Below are positions 36,163 to 43,491 of a stretch of 64,000 bases of DNA, piece by piece; within the stretch, counting starts at the first letter, position 1, and each line of letters opens with the position of its first letter. A program made the position numbers and the translations under genes. The stretch is from Mycobacterium paragordonae (GTDB lineage: Bacteria > Actinomycetota > Actinomycetes > Mycobacteriales > Mycobacteriaceae). The DNA lies in contig NZ_CP025546.1 of assembly GCF_003614435.1 (NCBI RefSeq), positions 3,596,001 through 3,660,000 of the forward strand, given 5' to 3'. The notes under the pieces are model-generated. The model saw only the letters and a program-made list of their open reading frames with translations. It did not search any database and had not been told where the DNA came from.

Positions 36163-37586
36163 TGTTACACCTTCCGCGACGAATCATTATTCAGCTGAGT
36201 GTTTTCGGCGTGATAGCGCTGAGCGTGCTGGCCGTGACGTTCCTGCACTTCGTCAAACTGCCGGCGATGCTTTTCGGCGTCGGCCGCTACACGGTGACGA
36301 TGCAGCTGCCGGAATCTGGTGGACTCTACGGCACCGGCAACGTCACCTACCGCGGCTTTGAAGTGGGCCGGGTGGAATCCGTGCGGCTCACCGACACCGG
36401 CGTCGAAGCGGTGCTGTCCTTGAAGTCGGGCATTGACATCCCGTCCGATCTGAAAGCGGAGGTGCACAGTCACACCGCGATCGGCGAGTCCTACGTCGAG
36501 TTGCTGCCCCGCAACGCCACCTCGCCGCCGCTGAAAGACGGTGACGTCATTGCACTGGCCAACACCTCGGTACCCCCGGATATCAACGGCTTACTCAGCG
36601 CCGCGAACTCCGCGATCGCTGCCATACCGCGCGACAACCTGCAGACCGTTGTCGACGAGTCATACACCGCCGTAGGCGGATTGGGCCCCGAACTTTCCCG
36701 GCTGGTCACCGGTTCGACGACACTGGCCATCGATGCCCGCAAGAACCTCGACCCGCTGGTGGCCCTGATCGACCGCGCGCCACCGGTGCTCGATTCGCAG
36801 ACACACACCTCTGACGCGATCGCGGGGTGGGCCTCACACCTGGCCGCCGTCACCTCCGATTTGCAGGCGCATGACGCGGCGGTCAGCGGTGTCATCGACC
36901 GTGGCGGTCCGGCCCTGCAGGAAGTGCGTCAGTTGATCGAGCGGGTGCAACCGACGCTGCCGATTCTGCTGGCGAACCTGGTCAGCGTCGGGCAGGTAGC
37001 ACTCACCTATCAGAACGACATCGAACAACTGCTCGTCGTCTTCCCCCGGTCGATCGAGGCCGAACAGGCCGGCATTCTGGCCAATTTGAATACCAAGCAG
37101 GGATATCGAGGGCAGTATCTGAGCTTCAACCTGAACCTCAACCTGCCGCCGCCGTGCACCACCGGATTCCTGCCGGCCCAACAGCAGCGTATCCCGACTT
37201 TCGAGGACTACCCGGGGCGCCCGCCCGGCGACCTGTACTGCCGGGTACCGCAGGAGTCACCGCTCAATGTGCGTGGCGCACGGAACATCCCGTGTGAAAC
37301 GGTGCCCGGCAAACGAGCGCCCACGGTGAAACTGTGCGAGAGCAACGAGCAGTACATCCCGCTCAACGACGGCTTCAACTGGAAGGGCGATCCCAACGCC
37401 ACGCTGTCCGGCCAGGGGATCCCGCAGTTGCCGCCCGGAACTCCGCCGACAGCTGTCGCGCCGTACGACCCTGCGACGGGCACCTATACCGGACCCGACG
37501 GTCGGCAGTACACCCAGTCAGATCTCGCTCAACCCGCACCGAAGGACAAGACATGGCAATCGATGCTGCTGCCGCCGGGCAGTTGA
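36162..37586 (+). CDS. mce3F: Mce3F, MCE-domain protein
   Basis: About 475 aa, longer than the 437 I recall for M. tuberculosis; the extra length is in the Pro/Gly-rich C-terminus. The GTG start at 36162 shares its G with the lprM stop. One N-terminal helix (IIIQLSVFGVIALSVLAVTFLHF) is followed by an MCE domain (GLYGTGNVTYRGFEVGRV) and the stalk. The segment LNLNLPPPCTTGFLPAQQQRIPTFEDYP is typical of MceF. Its end overlaps the next gene by 34 bases. Confidence 0.9.
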   Translation: MLHLPRRIIIQLSVFGVIALSVLAVTFLHFVKLPAMLFGVGRYTVTMQLPESGGLYGTGNVTYRGFEVGRVESVRLTDTGVEAVLSLKSGIDIPSDLKAEVHSHTAIGESYVELLPRNATSPPLKDGDVIALANTSVPPDINGLLSAANSAIAAIPRDNLQTVVDESYTAVGGLGPELSRLVTGSTTLAIDARKNLDPLVALIDRAPPVLDSQTHTSDAIAGWASHLAAVTSDLQAHDAAVSGVIDRGGPALQEVRQLIERVQPTLPILLANLVSVGQVALTYQNDIEQLLVVFPRSIEAEQAGILANLNTKQGYRGQYLSFNLNLNLPPPCTTGFLPAQQQRIPTFEDYPGRPPGDLYCRVPQESPLNVRGARNIPCETVPGKRAPTVKLCESNEQYIPLNDGFNWKGDPNATLSGQGIPQLPPGTPPTAVAPYDPATGTYTGPDGRQYTQSDLAQPAPKDKTWQSMLLPPGS

Positions 37587-38128
37587 CGGCCGAATCCGTT
37601 GTCGCCGAGGAGGAAACGCCTTTACCGGTGCGTGCACGAAGATCACTGTCCGCCCACGGCTGGGCGACGGTTTTCGGTCTGGTCGCGGTCGTTGCTCTGG
37701 CAACGCTGACGTGGTGGCTCGGTCTGCGCGCCCACCAGTCGCAACAGGCTCAGGCCCAACGCAGTCAGTTTCTCCAGGTGGCCAGGCAGGGTGCGCTGAA
37801 CCTGACGACCATCGATTGGCAGCACGCCGATGTCGACGTCCGGCGGATATTGGACGGTGCGACCGGCGAGTTCTACAACGACTTCGCCAGGCGGTCAGGC
37901 CCATTCGTCGAAGTGCTGAAACAGGCCAAGGCCAGCACGGTCGGCACCATCACCGAAGCCGGGCTGGAGTCGCAGGCCGCCGATTCGGCTCAAGCGCTGG
38001 TGGAGGTGTCAGTACAGACGTCAAATGCCGGCGAAAACGAGCCGGTTCCGCGGTTGTGGCGAATGCGGATCACAGTTGCGAAGATCGGCGATCAAGTCAA
38101 GGTTTCCAACGTAGGATTCGTGCCATGA
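37553..38128 (+). CDS. Mce-associated membrane protein (Rv1972-like)
   Basis: 191 aa, the length I recall for Rv1972. A cytoplasmic N-terminal tail of about 40 residues is followed by one membrane helix (VFGLVAVVALATLTWWLGL). The extracytoplasmic domain has the NTF2-like pattern shared by Mce-associated (Mam) proteins (DWQHADVDVRRILDGATGEFYNDF). Such proteins stabilise Mce complexes; this is known for the mce1/mce4 Mam proteins and inferred here. It overlaps mce3F by 34 bases. Confidence 0.85.
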   Translation: MAIDAAAAGQLTAESVVAEEETPLPVRARRSLSAHGWATVFGLVAVVALATLTWWLGLRAHQSQQAQAQRSQFLQVARQGALNLTTIDWQHADVDVRRILDGATGEFYNDFARRSGPFVEVLKQAKASTVGTITEAGLESQAADSAQALVEVSVQTSNAGENEPVPRLWRMRITVAKIGDQVKVSNVGFVP

Positions 38129-38616
38129 GCGCGATCAAGTGGTCGCGGGTGCTCGCCTACGGACTGCTGCCGGCGCTGGCGTTGTCGCTGGCAGCCGCTG
38201 CCGGCTGGCTCAAATGGCAGGACACTTCCGCCCGCGACGCGGTCGTGGCTCGCGCGGAATCCATGCGCGCCGCCAGCGACGGAACGGTCGCCTTGTTGTC
38301 CTATAAGCCCGACACCGTGCAGCAGGATCTCGACGCCGCGCGCGGCCGGTTGACCGGTACGTTCCTGACTGCCTACAGCCAGCTGACCCACGACGTGGTG
38401 ATTCCCGGCGCCAAGCAGAAGCAGATTTCCGCGGTGGCCACGGTTGGGGGCGCCGCATCGGTCTCGGCCAGCGCCGACCACGCCGTGGTGCTGTTGTTCG
38501 TGAGCCAGACGGTTACCGTCGGCCAGGACGCGCCGACCAGCTCCGCATCCAACGTCCGGGTGACCCTGGACAAACGCGACGGACGTTGGCTGATCTCGCA
38601 ATTCGACCCGGTCTGA
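38125..38616 (+). CDS. Mce-associated membrane protein (Rv1973-like)
   Basis: 163 aa (160 for Rv1973, from memory). One N-terminal membrane helix (YGLLPALALSLAAAAGWL) is followed by a Mam-type extracytoplasmic domain ending DGRWLISQFDPV. ATGA overlap with the previous gene. It is the second Mam protein of the mce3 operon and probably pairs with the first. Confidence 0.85.
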   Translation: MSAIKWSRVLAYGLLPALALSLAAAAGWLKWQDTSARDAVVARAESMRAASDGTVALLSYKPDTVQQDLDAARGRLTGTFLTAYSQLTHDVVIPGAKQKQISAVATVGGAASVSASADHAVVLLFVSQTVTVGQDAPTSSASNVRVTLDKRDGRWLISQFDPV

Positions 38617-38620
38617 GGTG

Positions 38621-38971
38621 ATGGCGATGCGCCGCTTTGCTTCGCTGGTGTTGTCCACCGGCACGCTGCTGGTTGCGGGCGCCGCACCACACGCCAGCGC
38701 AGACGCGGTCGCCTACCTGGTGAACGTCACCATGCGTCCCGGGTACGGCTTCGCCAATGCCGACGACGCGCTGAGTTATGGAAACAGCCTCTGCGACAGG
38801 GTTTCTCAGGGACGCAGTTATGCATCACTGATCGGGGACATCAAGACCGACTTCAATACGGCCGACGAATTCCAAGCGTCGTACCTACTGAGTCAGGCCG
38901 TCAACGAGTTGTGCCCTGCGCTGATTTGGCAGCTGCGAAACTCCGCGGCCAACTACCGGATTGGAGGCTGA
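38621..38971 (+). CDS. Secreted DUF732-type protein (Rv1974-like)
   Basis: About 116 aa. A signal peptide (LVLSTGTLLVAGAAPHASADA) precedes a small domain with the DUF732 pattern GYGFANADDALSYGNSLCDRVSQG and a second Cys in NELCPAL, so one disulfide is likely. The start is one of three closely spaced codons (38618 GTG, 38621 ATG, 38627 ATG). It belongs to the mce3 operon; the function of DUF732 proteins is unknown. Confidence 0.8.
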   Translation: MAMRRFASLVLSTGTLLVAGAAPHASADAVAYLVNVTMRPGYGFANADDALSYGNSLCDRVSQGRSYASLIGDIKTDFNTADEFQASYLLSQAVNELCPALIWQLRNSAANYRIGG

Positions 38972-38972
38972 C

Positions 38973-39614
38973 ATGCGGCGCCTCATGCTCACGCTCTCAG
39001 CACTGTCTCTTGCCACCGTGGTGGGGGTGCCCTGCGCGCACGCGGACAACAAGCGACTCAACGACAGCGTGGTCGCCAATGTGTTCACCGTCCAGCACCA
39101 GGCCGGCTGCACCAACGACGTCAAGATCAACCCGCAGCTGCAACTCGCCGCACAGTGGCACACGGTCGATGTATTGAACAACCGAAACCTCAACGGCGAT
39201 ATCGGATCCGACGGATCGACACCTCAGGACCGGGCAGCCGGTGCCGGCTATCGTGGCAAAGTCACCGAAACGGTGGCGATCAATCCGGCCATGGCGATCA
39301 GCGGCGTCGAATTGATCAATCAGTGGTACCACGACCCGGCGTATTTCGCGATCATGTCCAATTGCGCCAACAGCCAGATCGGGGTGTGGTCGGAGAACAG
39401 TCCGGATCGCACCGTCGTGGTCGCGGTCTACGGGCAACCGGACGTGGCTGCGGTCCCACCGTCGAGGCCGTCGTCCGTTGTGCCCGTGCAGGAGAACGTT
39501 CCTCTTGATCCTCGACCGGATTACGACGCCACCGACGAGATCGAGTACGCCCTCGACTGGTTCCCGTGGATCCTGCGTGGCGTGAACCCGCCGCCCGGCA
39601 TACCGCCGGAATAG
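38973..39614 (+). CDS. Secreted CAP-domain protein (Rv1975-like)
   Basis: 213 aa (221 for Rv1975, from memory). After a signal peptide (LSALSLATVVGVPCAHA) comes a CAP/SCP-like domain: LQLAAQWHTVDVLNNRNLNGDIGSDG, then QWYHDPAYFAIMSNCANSQIGVWS. The tail is proline-rich. GGAGG lies upstream of the ATG. It closes the mce3 operon. CAP proteins in other bacteria bind lipids or the cell wall, which fits an importer, but the role is not known. Confidence 0.8.
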   Translation: MRRLMLTLSALSLATVVGVPCAHADNKRLNDSVVANVFTVQHQAGCTNDVKINPQLQLAAQWHTVDVLNNRNLNGDIGSDGSTPQDRAAGAGYRGKVTETVAINPAMAISGVELINQWYHDPAYFAIMSNCANSQIGVWSENSPDRTVVVAVYGQPDVAAVPPSRPSSVVPVQENVPLDPRPDYDATDEIEYALDWFPWILRGVNPPPGIPPE

Positions 39615-40038
39615 ATCGGCAGTCGCCGGGCCGCCTTTTCTCGGCAGGTGGTTTTCTTGCCGCCACGTCTGCCCAGTCCCAGGTGTCACATGCGTAACGG
39701 GAAGCGGAGTGGCACTGGGCCGTGGAACGTGATATCGCCGGTGATATCAACAGCATTCGGCGTGCGCGGAATGACGGCGGCACGCTGGGCATAGTGCCTT
39801 TGCGGCATTCGGTGGAGCGTGCATATCGCGAGCGTGCATGGAATGCCGGCGACACGCCGAGGGTGACGGCATTGTGTGCACGCTCGGCATCGTGGTTCGC
39901 AGTACGCGAAACGACACTCGGTCGCGAGCGTGCAGAGAATGCCGCCGACACGCCGAGTTGAGTGGCATTGTGTGCACGTTCGGCAGCGCGCTTACGCTCA
40001 TCGCAACAACTCGCCGCCAATGCGAAGGAGATTCGTTG
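39615..40038. other. 424-base non-coding region with dispersed repeats
   Basis: No convincing gene lies between the CAP-domain gene and the DUF4333 lipoprotein gene. The first 100 bases hold only weak GC-rich hairpins. From 39760 to 39985 there are three related repeat copies, described as a separate entry. A good ribosome binding site (AAGGAG at 40025-40030) belongs to the next gene. Frames across the repeats are open but compositionally atypical and are rejected as genes. Confidence 0.6.
39760..39985. repeat. Three imperfect copies of a 63-base repeat
   Basis: Two 63-base copies, 39827-39889 and 39923-39985, differ at about ten positions and start 96 bases apart. Each begins CGCGAGCGTGCA and ends TGTGTGCACG(C/T)TCGGCA, so the ends are complementary (CGAGCGTGCA / TGCACGCTCG in the first copy) and each can fold into a hairpin. 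A third, more diverged copy begins at 39760 (GCGTGCGCGGAATGACGGCGG). They lie in non-coding DNA. No transposase is nearby. Confidence 0.75.
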
Positions 40039-40350
40039 ATGACAAGCATTTCCACCCGCGTGGCCGCAGGCCTGCTAGCCGGTCTGACGACACTGTCCTT
40101 GCCGGCGTGCAGCAGCAAGTCAACCATCAAGCCCGAGGGGGCCGCACAATCGGTCGTCGACGTCGTCGCCAAACGCAGCGGTTTCCGCCCCACGGACGTG
40201 AGCTGCCCGTCGGGAGTGGAAGCCAAAGTAGGCCAACAGTTCAACTGTCATTTCACCGGACCGGAGGGCAAGCCCTACACGGCACACATGCGAGTCATCA
40301 AGGTCGACGGCGAGACAGTGCTGTACGACGTCGACTCCCGACCGAGCTAG
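40039..40350 (+). CDS. DUF4333 lipoprotein
   Basis: 103 aa. The signal peptide ends in a lipobox-like LPAC (Cys24), followed by a DUF4333 domain with VSCPSGVEAKVGQQFNCHFTG; the two domain cysteines probably form a disulfide. Such small lipoproteins are common in mycobacteria and have no known function. AAGGAG precedes the ATG. The last 20 bases are the first part of a 26-base tandem repeat array. Confidence 0.8.
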   Translation: MTSISTRVAAGLLAGLTTLSLPACSSKSTIKPEGAAQSVVDVVAKRSGFRPTDVSCPSGVEAKVGQQFNCHFTGPEGKPYTAHMRVIKVDGETVLYDVDSRPS

Positions 40351-40480
40351 GCTGCGTCGACTCCCGGCCGAGCTAGGCCGCGCCAACTCCCGACCCAGCC
40401 AGGCCGCGCCAACTCCCGGCCGAGCTAGGCCGCGTCAACCCCCGACCCAGCCAAGCCGCGTCAACTCCCGGCCGAGCTAG
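40331..40480. repeat. 26-base tandem repeat array (about 5.8 copies)
   Basis: Five full units at 40331-40356, 40357-40382, 40383-40408, 40409-40434 and 40435-40460, then 20 bases of a sixth. Units follow the pattern TCAACTCCCGGCCGAGCTAG plus GCCGCG with few changes; odd and even units alternate between CCGAGCTAG and CCCAGCCA(A/G). The first unit contains the stop codon of the DUF4333 gene and the last contains the terminal codons and stop of the nitronate monooxygenase on the other strand. It is a minisatellite likely to vary between strains. Confidence 0.9.
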
Positions 40481-41411
40481 CCAGCCGATCGGCCGTGGCG
40501 GCCAACACCTCCCGGCACCCCGCCCACATCCGCGCGATGATGTCGGCGGCCGGCGGAAGGTCGTCTATACGCCCGGCCACCTGACCGGTATTGGCGACAC
40601 TGGCGTCCATGTCGCCGTCGAAGTAGAGCCGCTGCACCCGCTGCAGCGCCGCGCCTCCCGCCTCGAAAGACCCAGCCACATCGAGCTTTTCAGCAGCAGC
40701 CGTCCGGATCACCCGCATCATCCGCCTGCCGTCCAGGGGGAGTAGCACCGTGGACGTCTCATCGGCACTAACCACCGCCTGCTTGAGATTTCCGTGCACC
40801 GGCGAGTCCGCGGAGGCCAGCAATCGGGTACCCATCTGCACGCCGTCGGCACCCAGCACCAACGCGGCGGCCATCGACCGGGCGTCGCAGATGCCGCCCG
40901 CCGCGACAATCGGCACGTCGACATGTGCGGCCACCAAAGGCAGCAGCACCATCGTCGAGGCGCCGAAGCGGTTCTTGAACCCGCCTCCCTCAACACCTTC
41001 GACCACCAGTCCATCCACGCCGGCGTCGACGGCTTTCCTTGCCGCCGCCAGCGTGCCAACCACATGGAACACGGTGATACCGGCGGCATGCAGTAGGCCG
41101 GTGAACAGCGAGGGGTCTCCGGCCGAAGTGGTCACGAAACGAATATTGTTGGCAACCAACAGATCTACCACCGCCGGGTCGCGATTGAACAGTAGCGCGA
41201 TGTTGGCCCCAACGGGCCGGTCGGTGAGTTCGTGCACCCGCTGCACATCGGCACGGCCCTGCTCCGAAGTGGTCTCGATGATGCCGAGCGCCCCGGCGTT
41301 GGACACCGCCGCCGCCAGTTGCGCGCCGGCGATGTAGGTCATCGGCGCCTGAATGATCGGCACGTCGATGCCGGCCAGCGCGCACAGCCGGTTGGTTTGG
41401 TCAATCGGCAT
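40461..41411 (-). CDS. Nitronate monooxygenase family protein
   Basis: 316 aa, FMN-dependent TIM barrel of the NMO/2-nitropropane dioxygenase group: PIIQAPMTYIAG, the AGALGIIE block, VVEGVEGGGFKNRFG, IVAAGGICDARSMAAAL and GADGVQMGTRLLAS. It would oxidise nitronates or act on related substrates. The ATG at 41411 (MPIDQTNR) was chosen; starting further upstream would run deep into the NYN gene, which it overlaps by 11 bases. Its C-terminal codons lie in the tandem repeat array. Confidence 0.85.
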   Translation of the reverse strand: MPIDQTNRLCALAGIDVPIIQAPMTYIAGAQLAAAVSNAGALGIIETTSEQGRADVQRVHELTDRPVGANIALLFNRDPAVVDLLVANNIRFVTTSAGDPSLFTGLLHAAGITVFHVVGTLAAARKAVDAGVDGLVVEGVEGGGFKNRFGASTMVLLPLVAAHVDVPIVAAGGICDARSMAAALVLGADGVQMGTRLLASADSPVHGNLKQAVVSADETSTVLLPLDGRRMMRVIRTAAAEKLDVAGSFEAGGAALQRVQRLYFDGDMDASVANTGQVAGRIDDLPPAADIIARMWAGCREVLAATADRLASSAGS

Positions 41412-41805
41412 GGCGCCCTCCACGTTTGGCGTCGCGCGGGTCGATGAGGTCACGGAAACCCTCGGCGCGTACTACCGACGCACCCAGGCACTGGACCCGC
41501 TCGGTCAGTGCCCTGTCCGAAGTAACCACCCGAATCTCGCCGGGCCGGGGATCGGCCCGCACCAACCGGACGATCTCGTCATCGGCAGAGTTGGCCGCCG
41601 CCTTGGGCGCATAGGTCACCTCGATCAGCGACGAGCGGATCGGCGTTGACGGCGGTCGCTCGAATACCACCGTGACCGCTTCCCGCTGAGCGTCAGCCCA
41701 CTGGTCAAGCCGTTCTGCCAGCACCACCATGGCGCGCTGGCGATCCTTCCACCAGCCGTCCGGACGACTCCCGATCACGTTCATCCCGTCGACGATCCAT
41801 CGCAC
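41401..41805 (-). CDS. NYN-domain (YacP-like) protein
   Basis: This 134-aa PIN-like fold protein of the NYN/YacP family starts (V)RWIVDGMNVIGSRPDGWW. The acidic residues Asp6, the ADDEIVRLV block and VTSDRALTERV form the putative metal site for RNA cleavage. The start codon is GTG at 41805. It overlaps the nitronate monooxygenase gene. RNase activity is inferred from the family. Confidence 0.8.
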   Translation of the reverse strand: MRWIVDGMNVIGSRPDGWWKDRQRAMVVLAERLDQWADAQREAVTVVFERPPSTPIRSSLIEVTYAPKAAANSADDEIVRLVRADPRPGEIRVVTSDRALTERVQCLGASVVRAEGFRDLIDPRDAKRGGRHAD

Positions 41806-41837
41806 ACCTCACGGTACGACTTTCGATACGGCGAAGC

Positions 41838-42095
41838 TCAGAACCACCGGCGCCTGCGGGTGGTCCTGCTGTAGTTCTGGGCGCTCTCCTCGAGCGCTCC
41901 CAAGGCGTTGATGATCTCCAGTTGCGACAGAATCATCAGCCCGTTCAACTGCTTGAGCCGCTCCGGGTTGGCGGCAACCGACTCCTCATCGTCGACATAG
42001 ATGAGCAGAAAGTCCCGCAGCGCCTGACTGCCCTTCATCCGCTCGGGGACCTTCATCTGCCGCAGGACAGTGGCCATCTCGGGCTCGTCGGTCAC
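41838..42095 (-). CDS. Conserved small hypothetical protein
   Basis: 85 aa starting at GTG 42095 (VTDEPEMATVLRQMKVPERMKG). It is charged and helical, without signal peptide or membrane segment, and ends SRTTRRRRWF. I do not recognise the family. It sits 32 bases upstream of the NYN gene on the same strand and may be in the same transcript. Confidence 0.6.
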   Translation of the reverse strand: MTDEPEMATVLRQMKVPERMKGSQALRDFLLIYVDDEESVAANPERLKQLNGLMILSQLEIINALGALEESAQNYSRTTRRRRWF

Positions 42096-42155
42096 AACAG
42101 CGCTCCTTCACGTCGAGTGTCACGCGTTAGCGTAGATGCCTCGACGGGGAAAAAG

Positions 42156-42806
42156 TCAGAGCAGCCGCTGGCCGGCCTGCTCTTCCTCGCCATCGCGCTG
42201 ACGCTCGTCCTGGTCGTCCGCGGGTGCGGTGGAAGACGCCAGACTTGCTTTCGAGGCGCCGCCGGCCGCACCGGCGCCGCTCATGCCGCTGCCCAACGGC
42301 GCCGCACCGCCCATCGCTGACGAGCCGGCGTTGGCGACCGCGGACGTCGTCGCCGGAGACACCGCCTCAGCCGCGAAACCGGCTACCACTGGATTGCTGG
42401 CCGCCGCGCCGAGTTGGCTCTGCAATGCGGCGGCACCCAGCCCGCCCCCACTGATACTCGACCCACCTGCCGACCCGAACCGCGACATGGTGGCGGTGCT
42501 GAAGGCCAACGCCCCGGCCGCCGAATCGTCGGATTCGCCGTACATCCTGGCGATGTCGGTCAATGCGCTGCCGGCTCGCATCAGTTCTTCCTGAGCCGCG
42601 GTGTTGGAGGCGAGCATGGTGGCGGCCTCCTGCGCGAACGCCATCACCGCCTGCATCGAGACCTCTTCGCCGCCGGCCGGTATCAGCCCCGTCAGCACCG
42701 ACATTCCCGCGGTCGAGCCGGCGCTGATGCCCTGGCTGCCGATGTCGACCAACTGCGAACCGATGTCGCCTGCGGCCGGATCGTGGGACATGGAATCCAT
42801 TGCCAT
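42156..42806 (-). CDS. PE-like type VII secretion substrate with extended C-terminus
   Basis: 216 aa. The first about 100 residues follow the PE pattern: GDIGSQLVDIGSQG, GGEEVSMQAVMAFAQEAATM, and a helix that ends in the general secretion signal YxxxD (YGESD, residues 89-93). The remainder is Gly/Ala/Ser-rich and ends in an acidic, charged tail. It lacks the canonical MSFV-PE start, so it is a distant PE-family relative. It is divergent from a second such gene at 43125. Export by an ESX system is inferred. Confidence 0.7.
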   Translation of the reverse strand: MAMDSMSHDPAAGDIGSQLVDIGSQGISAGSTAGMSVLTGLIPAGGEEVSMQAVMAFAQEAATMLASNTAAQEELMRAGSALTDIARMYGESDDSAAGALAFSTATMSRFGSAGGSSISGGGLGAAALQSQLGAAASNPVVAGFAAEAVSPATTSAVANAGSSAMGGAAPLGSGMSGAGAAGGASKASLASSTAPADDQDERQRDGEEEQAGQRLL

Positions 42807-43124
42807 CTGCGTGCTGCTCCTGTGTTCGTGCGCGGCTGCCCGGCGAACCCGCCTGTCCAGCCGCGCTGGACAACACCTCAATTCTAAGGTCCCCGAGGGG
42901 GCCCTCGAAGCACTTTCTGACGCGGCCGAACCAGCGATGAGCACAATGCGCAAAACCACGAAATCGTCGCTTACTCCGACTATCGCCCACAACGGCGACA
43001 CGGCCGCCGCCGGGCCCTAAGTTCACTCTCAACAAATGACGCGGTTCATCACGCGGAATGCAGTGTCTGCGGATTTTCACATCGAGGCGCAAATCCGGCA
43101 CTGCACGCACGAGGAGAACACCAA
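42807..43124. other. 318-base divergent intergenic region between two PE-like genes
   Basis: No gene is supported here. It contains the perfect inverted repeat TGTCCAGC-CGC-GCTGGACA at 42854-42872 and a GAGGAGAA ribosome binding site just before 43125. The rest has lower GC than the flanks between about 43020 and 43090, which is where a promoter for the right-hand gene could lie. Confidence 0.5.
42854..42872. repeat. Perfect 8-bp inverted repeat with 3-base loop
   Basis: TGTCCAGC, CGC, GCTGGACA. It lies 48-66 bases upstream of the left PE-like gene, in the divergent control region. It may be a regulator site or an RNA hairpin in the 5' leader. Confidence 0.5.
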
Positions 43125-43460
43125 ATGCAACCCATGACATTTCATCCGGTCGTCGGCGACATCGGTGCACAGATGGTTCAGATCGGCATCAGCAGTCTGC
43201 AGGCCGGCCAACAGGCACAACCATCCATCACCGACCTGGCACCCGCCGGCGCCGACGAGGTATCAATGCAGGCCATAGTGGCTTTTCAACAGGACGCCAC
43301 ATCGATATTGGAGTTGCACGAGGCCGCTCAGCAAGAACTGATGCGGACCGGTACGGCGTTGACTCAGATCGCGCAAACCTACACGGAAAGCGACCGATCG
43401 GCCGCTGAATCTCTGGTTATCAGCGCGCTTCCGATGTCGAATCCGTGGGCCGGCGAATAA
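43125..43460 (+). CDS. PE-like type VII secretion substrate
   Basis: 111 aa, the usual size of a stand-alone PE domain. It has GDIGAQMVQIGISSL, GADEVSMQAIVAFQQDATSI and the YxxxD signal as YTESD (residues 86-90). It is clearly a paralogue of the divergent gene at 42156-42806 (shared DEVSMQA and QEELMR-GTALTQIA patterns). GAGGAG precedes the ATG. The next gene on the strand is an acyltransferase, 31 bases downstream. No PPE partner is adjacent. Confidence 0.75.
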   Translation: MQPMTFHPVVGDIGAQMVQIGISSLQAGQQAQPSITDLAPAGADEVSMQAIVAFQQDATSILELHEAAQQELMRTGTALTQIAQTYTESDRSAAESLVISALPMSNPWAGE

Positions 43461-43491
43461 CCCGACATTTCCCGACAAGAAGGAGCTACAA

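Noticed and set aside
28543..37586. Assignment as mce4 (cholesterol) operon
   Set aside because: The lengths of the YrbE, MceB and MceC proteins, the four accessory genes, and mce3R nearby fit mce3. No KstR-type motif or sterol genes were noticed in the flanks.
39760..39985. CRISPR-like array
   Set aside because: Only three diverged copies, no spacers of regular length and no cas genes.
39838..40038. Open frames running through the 63-base repeats
   Set aside because: They encode repeated Cys/Arg/His-rich peptides produced by the repeats and lack ribosome binding sites.
40331..40480. CRISPR array at the 26-base repeats
   Set aside because: The units are directly adjacent, without spacers. 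It is a simple tandem repeat.
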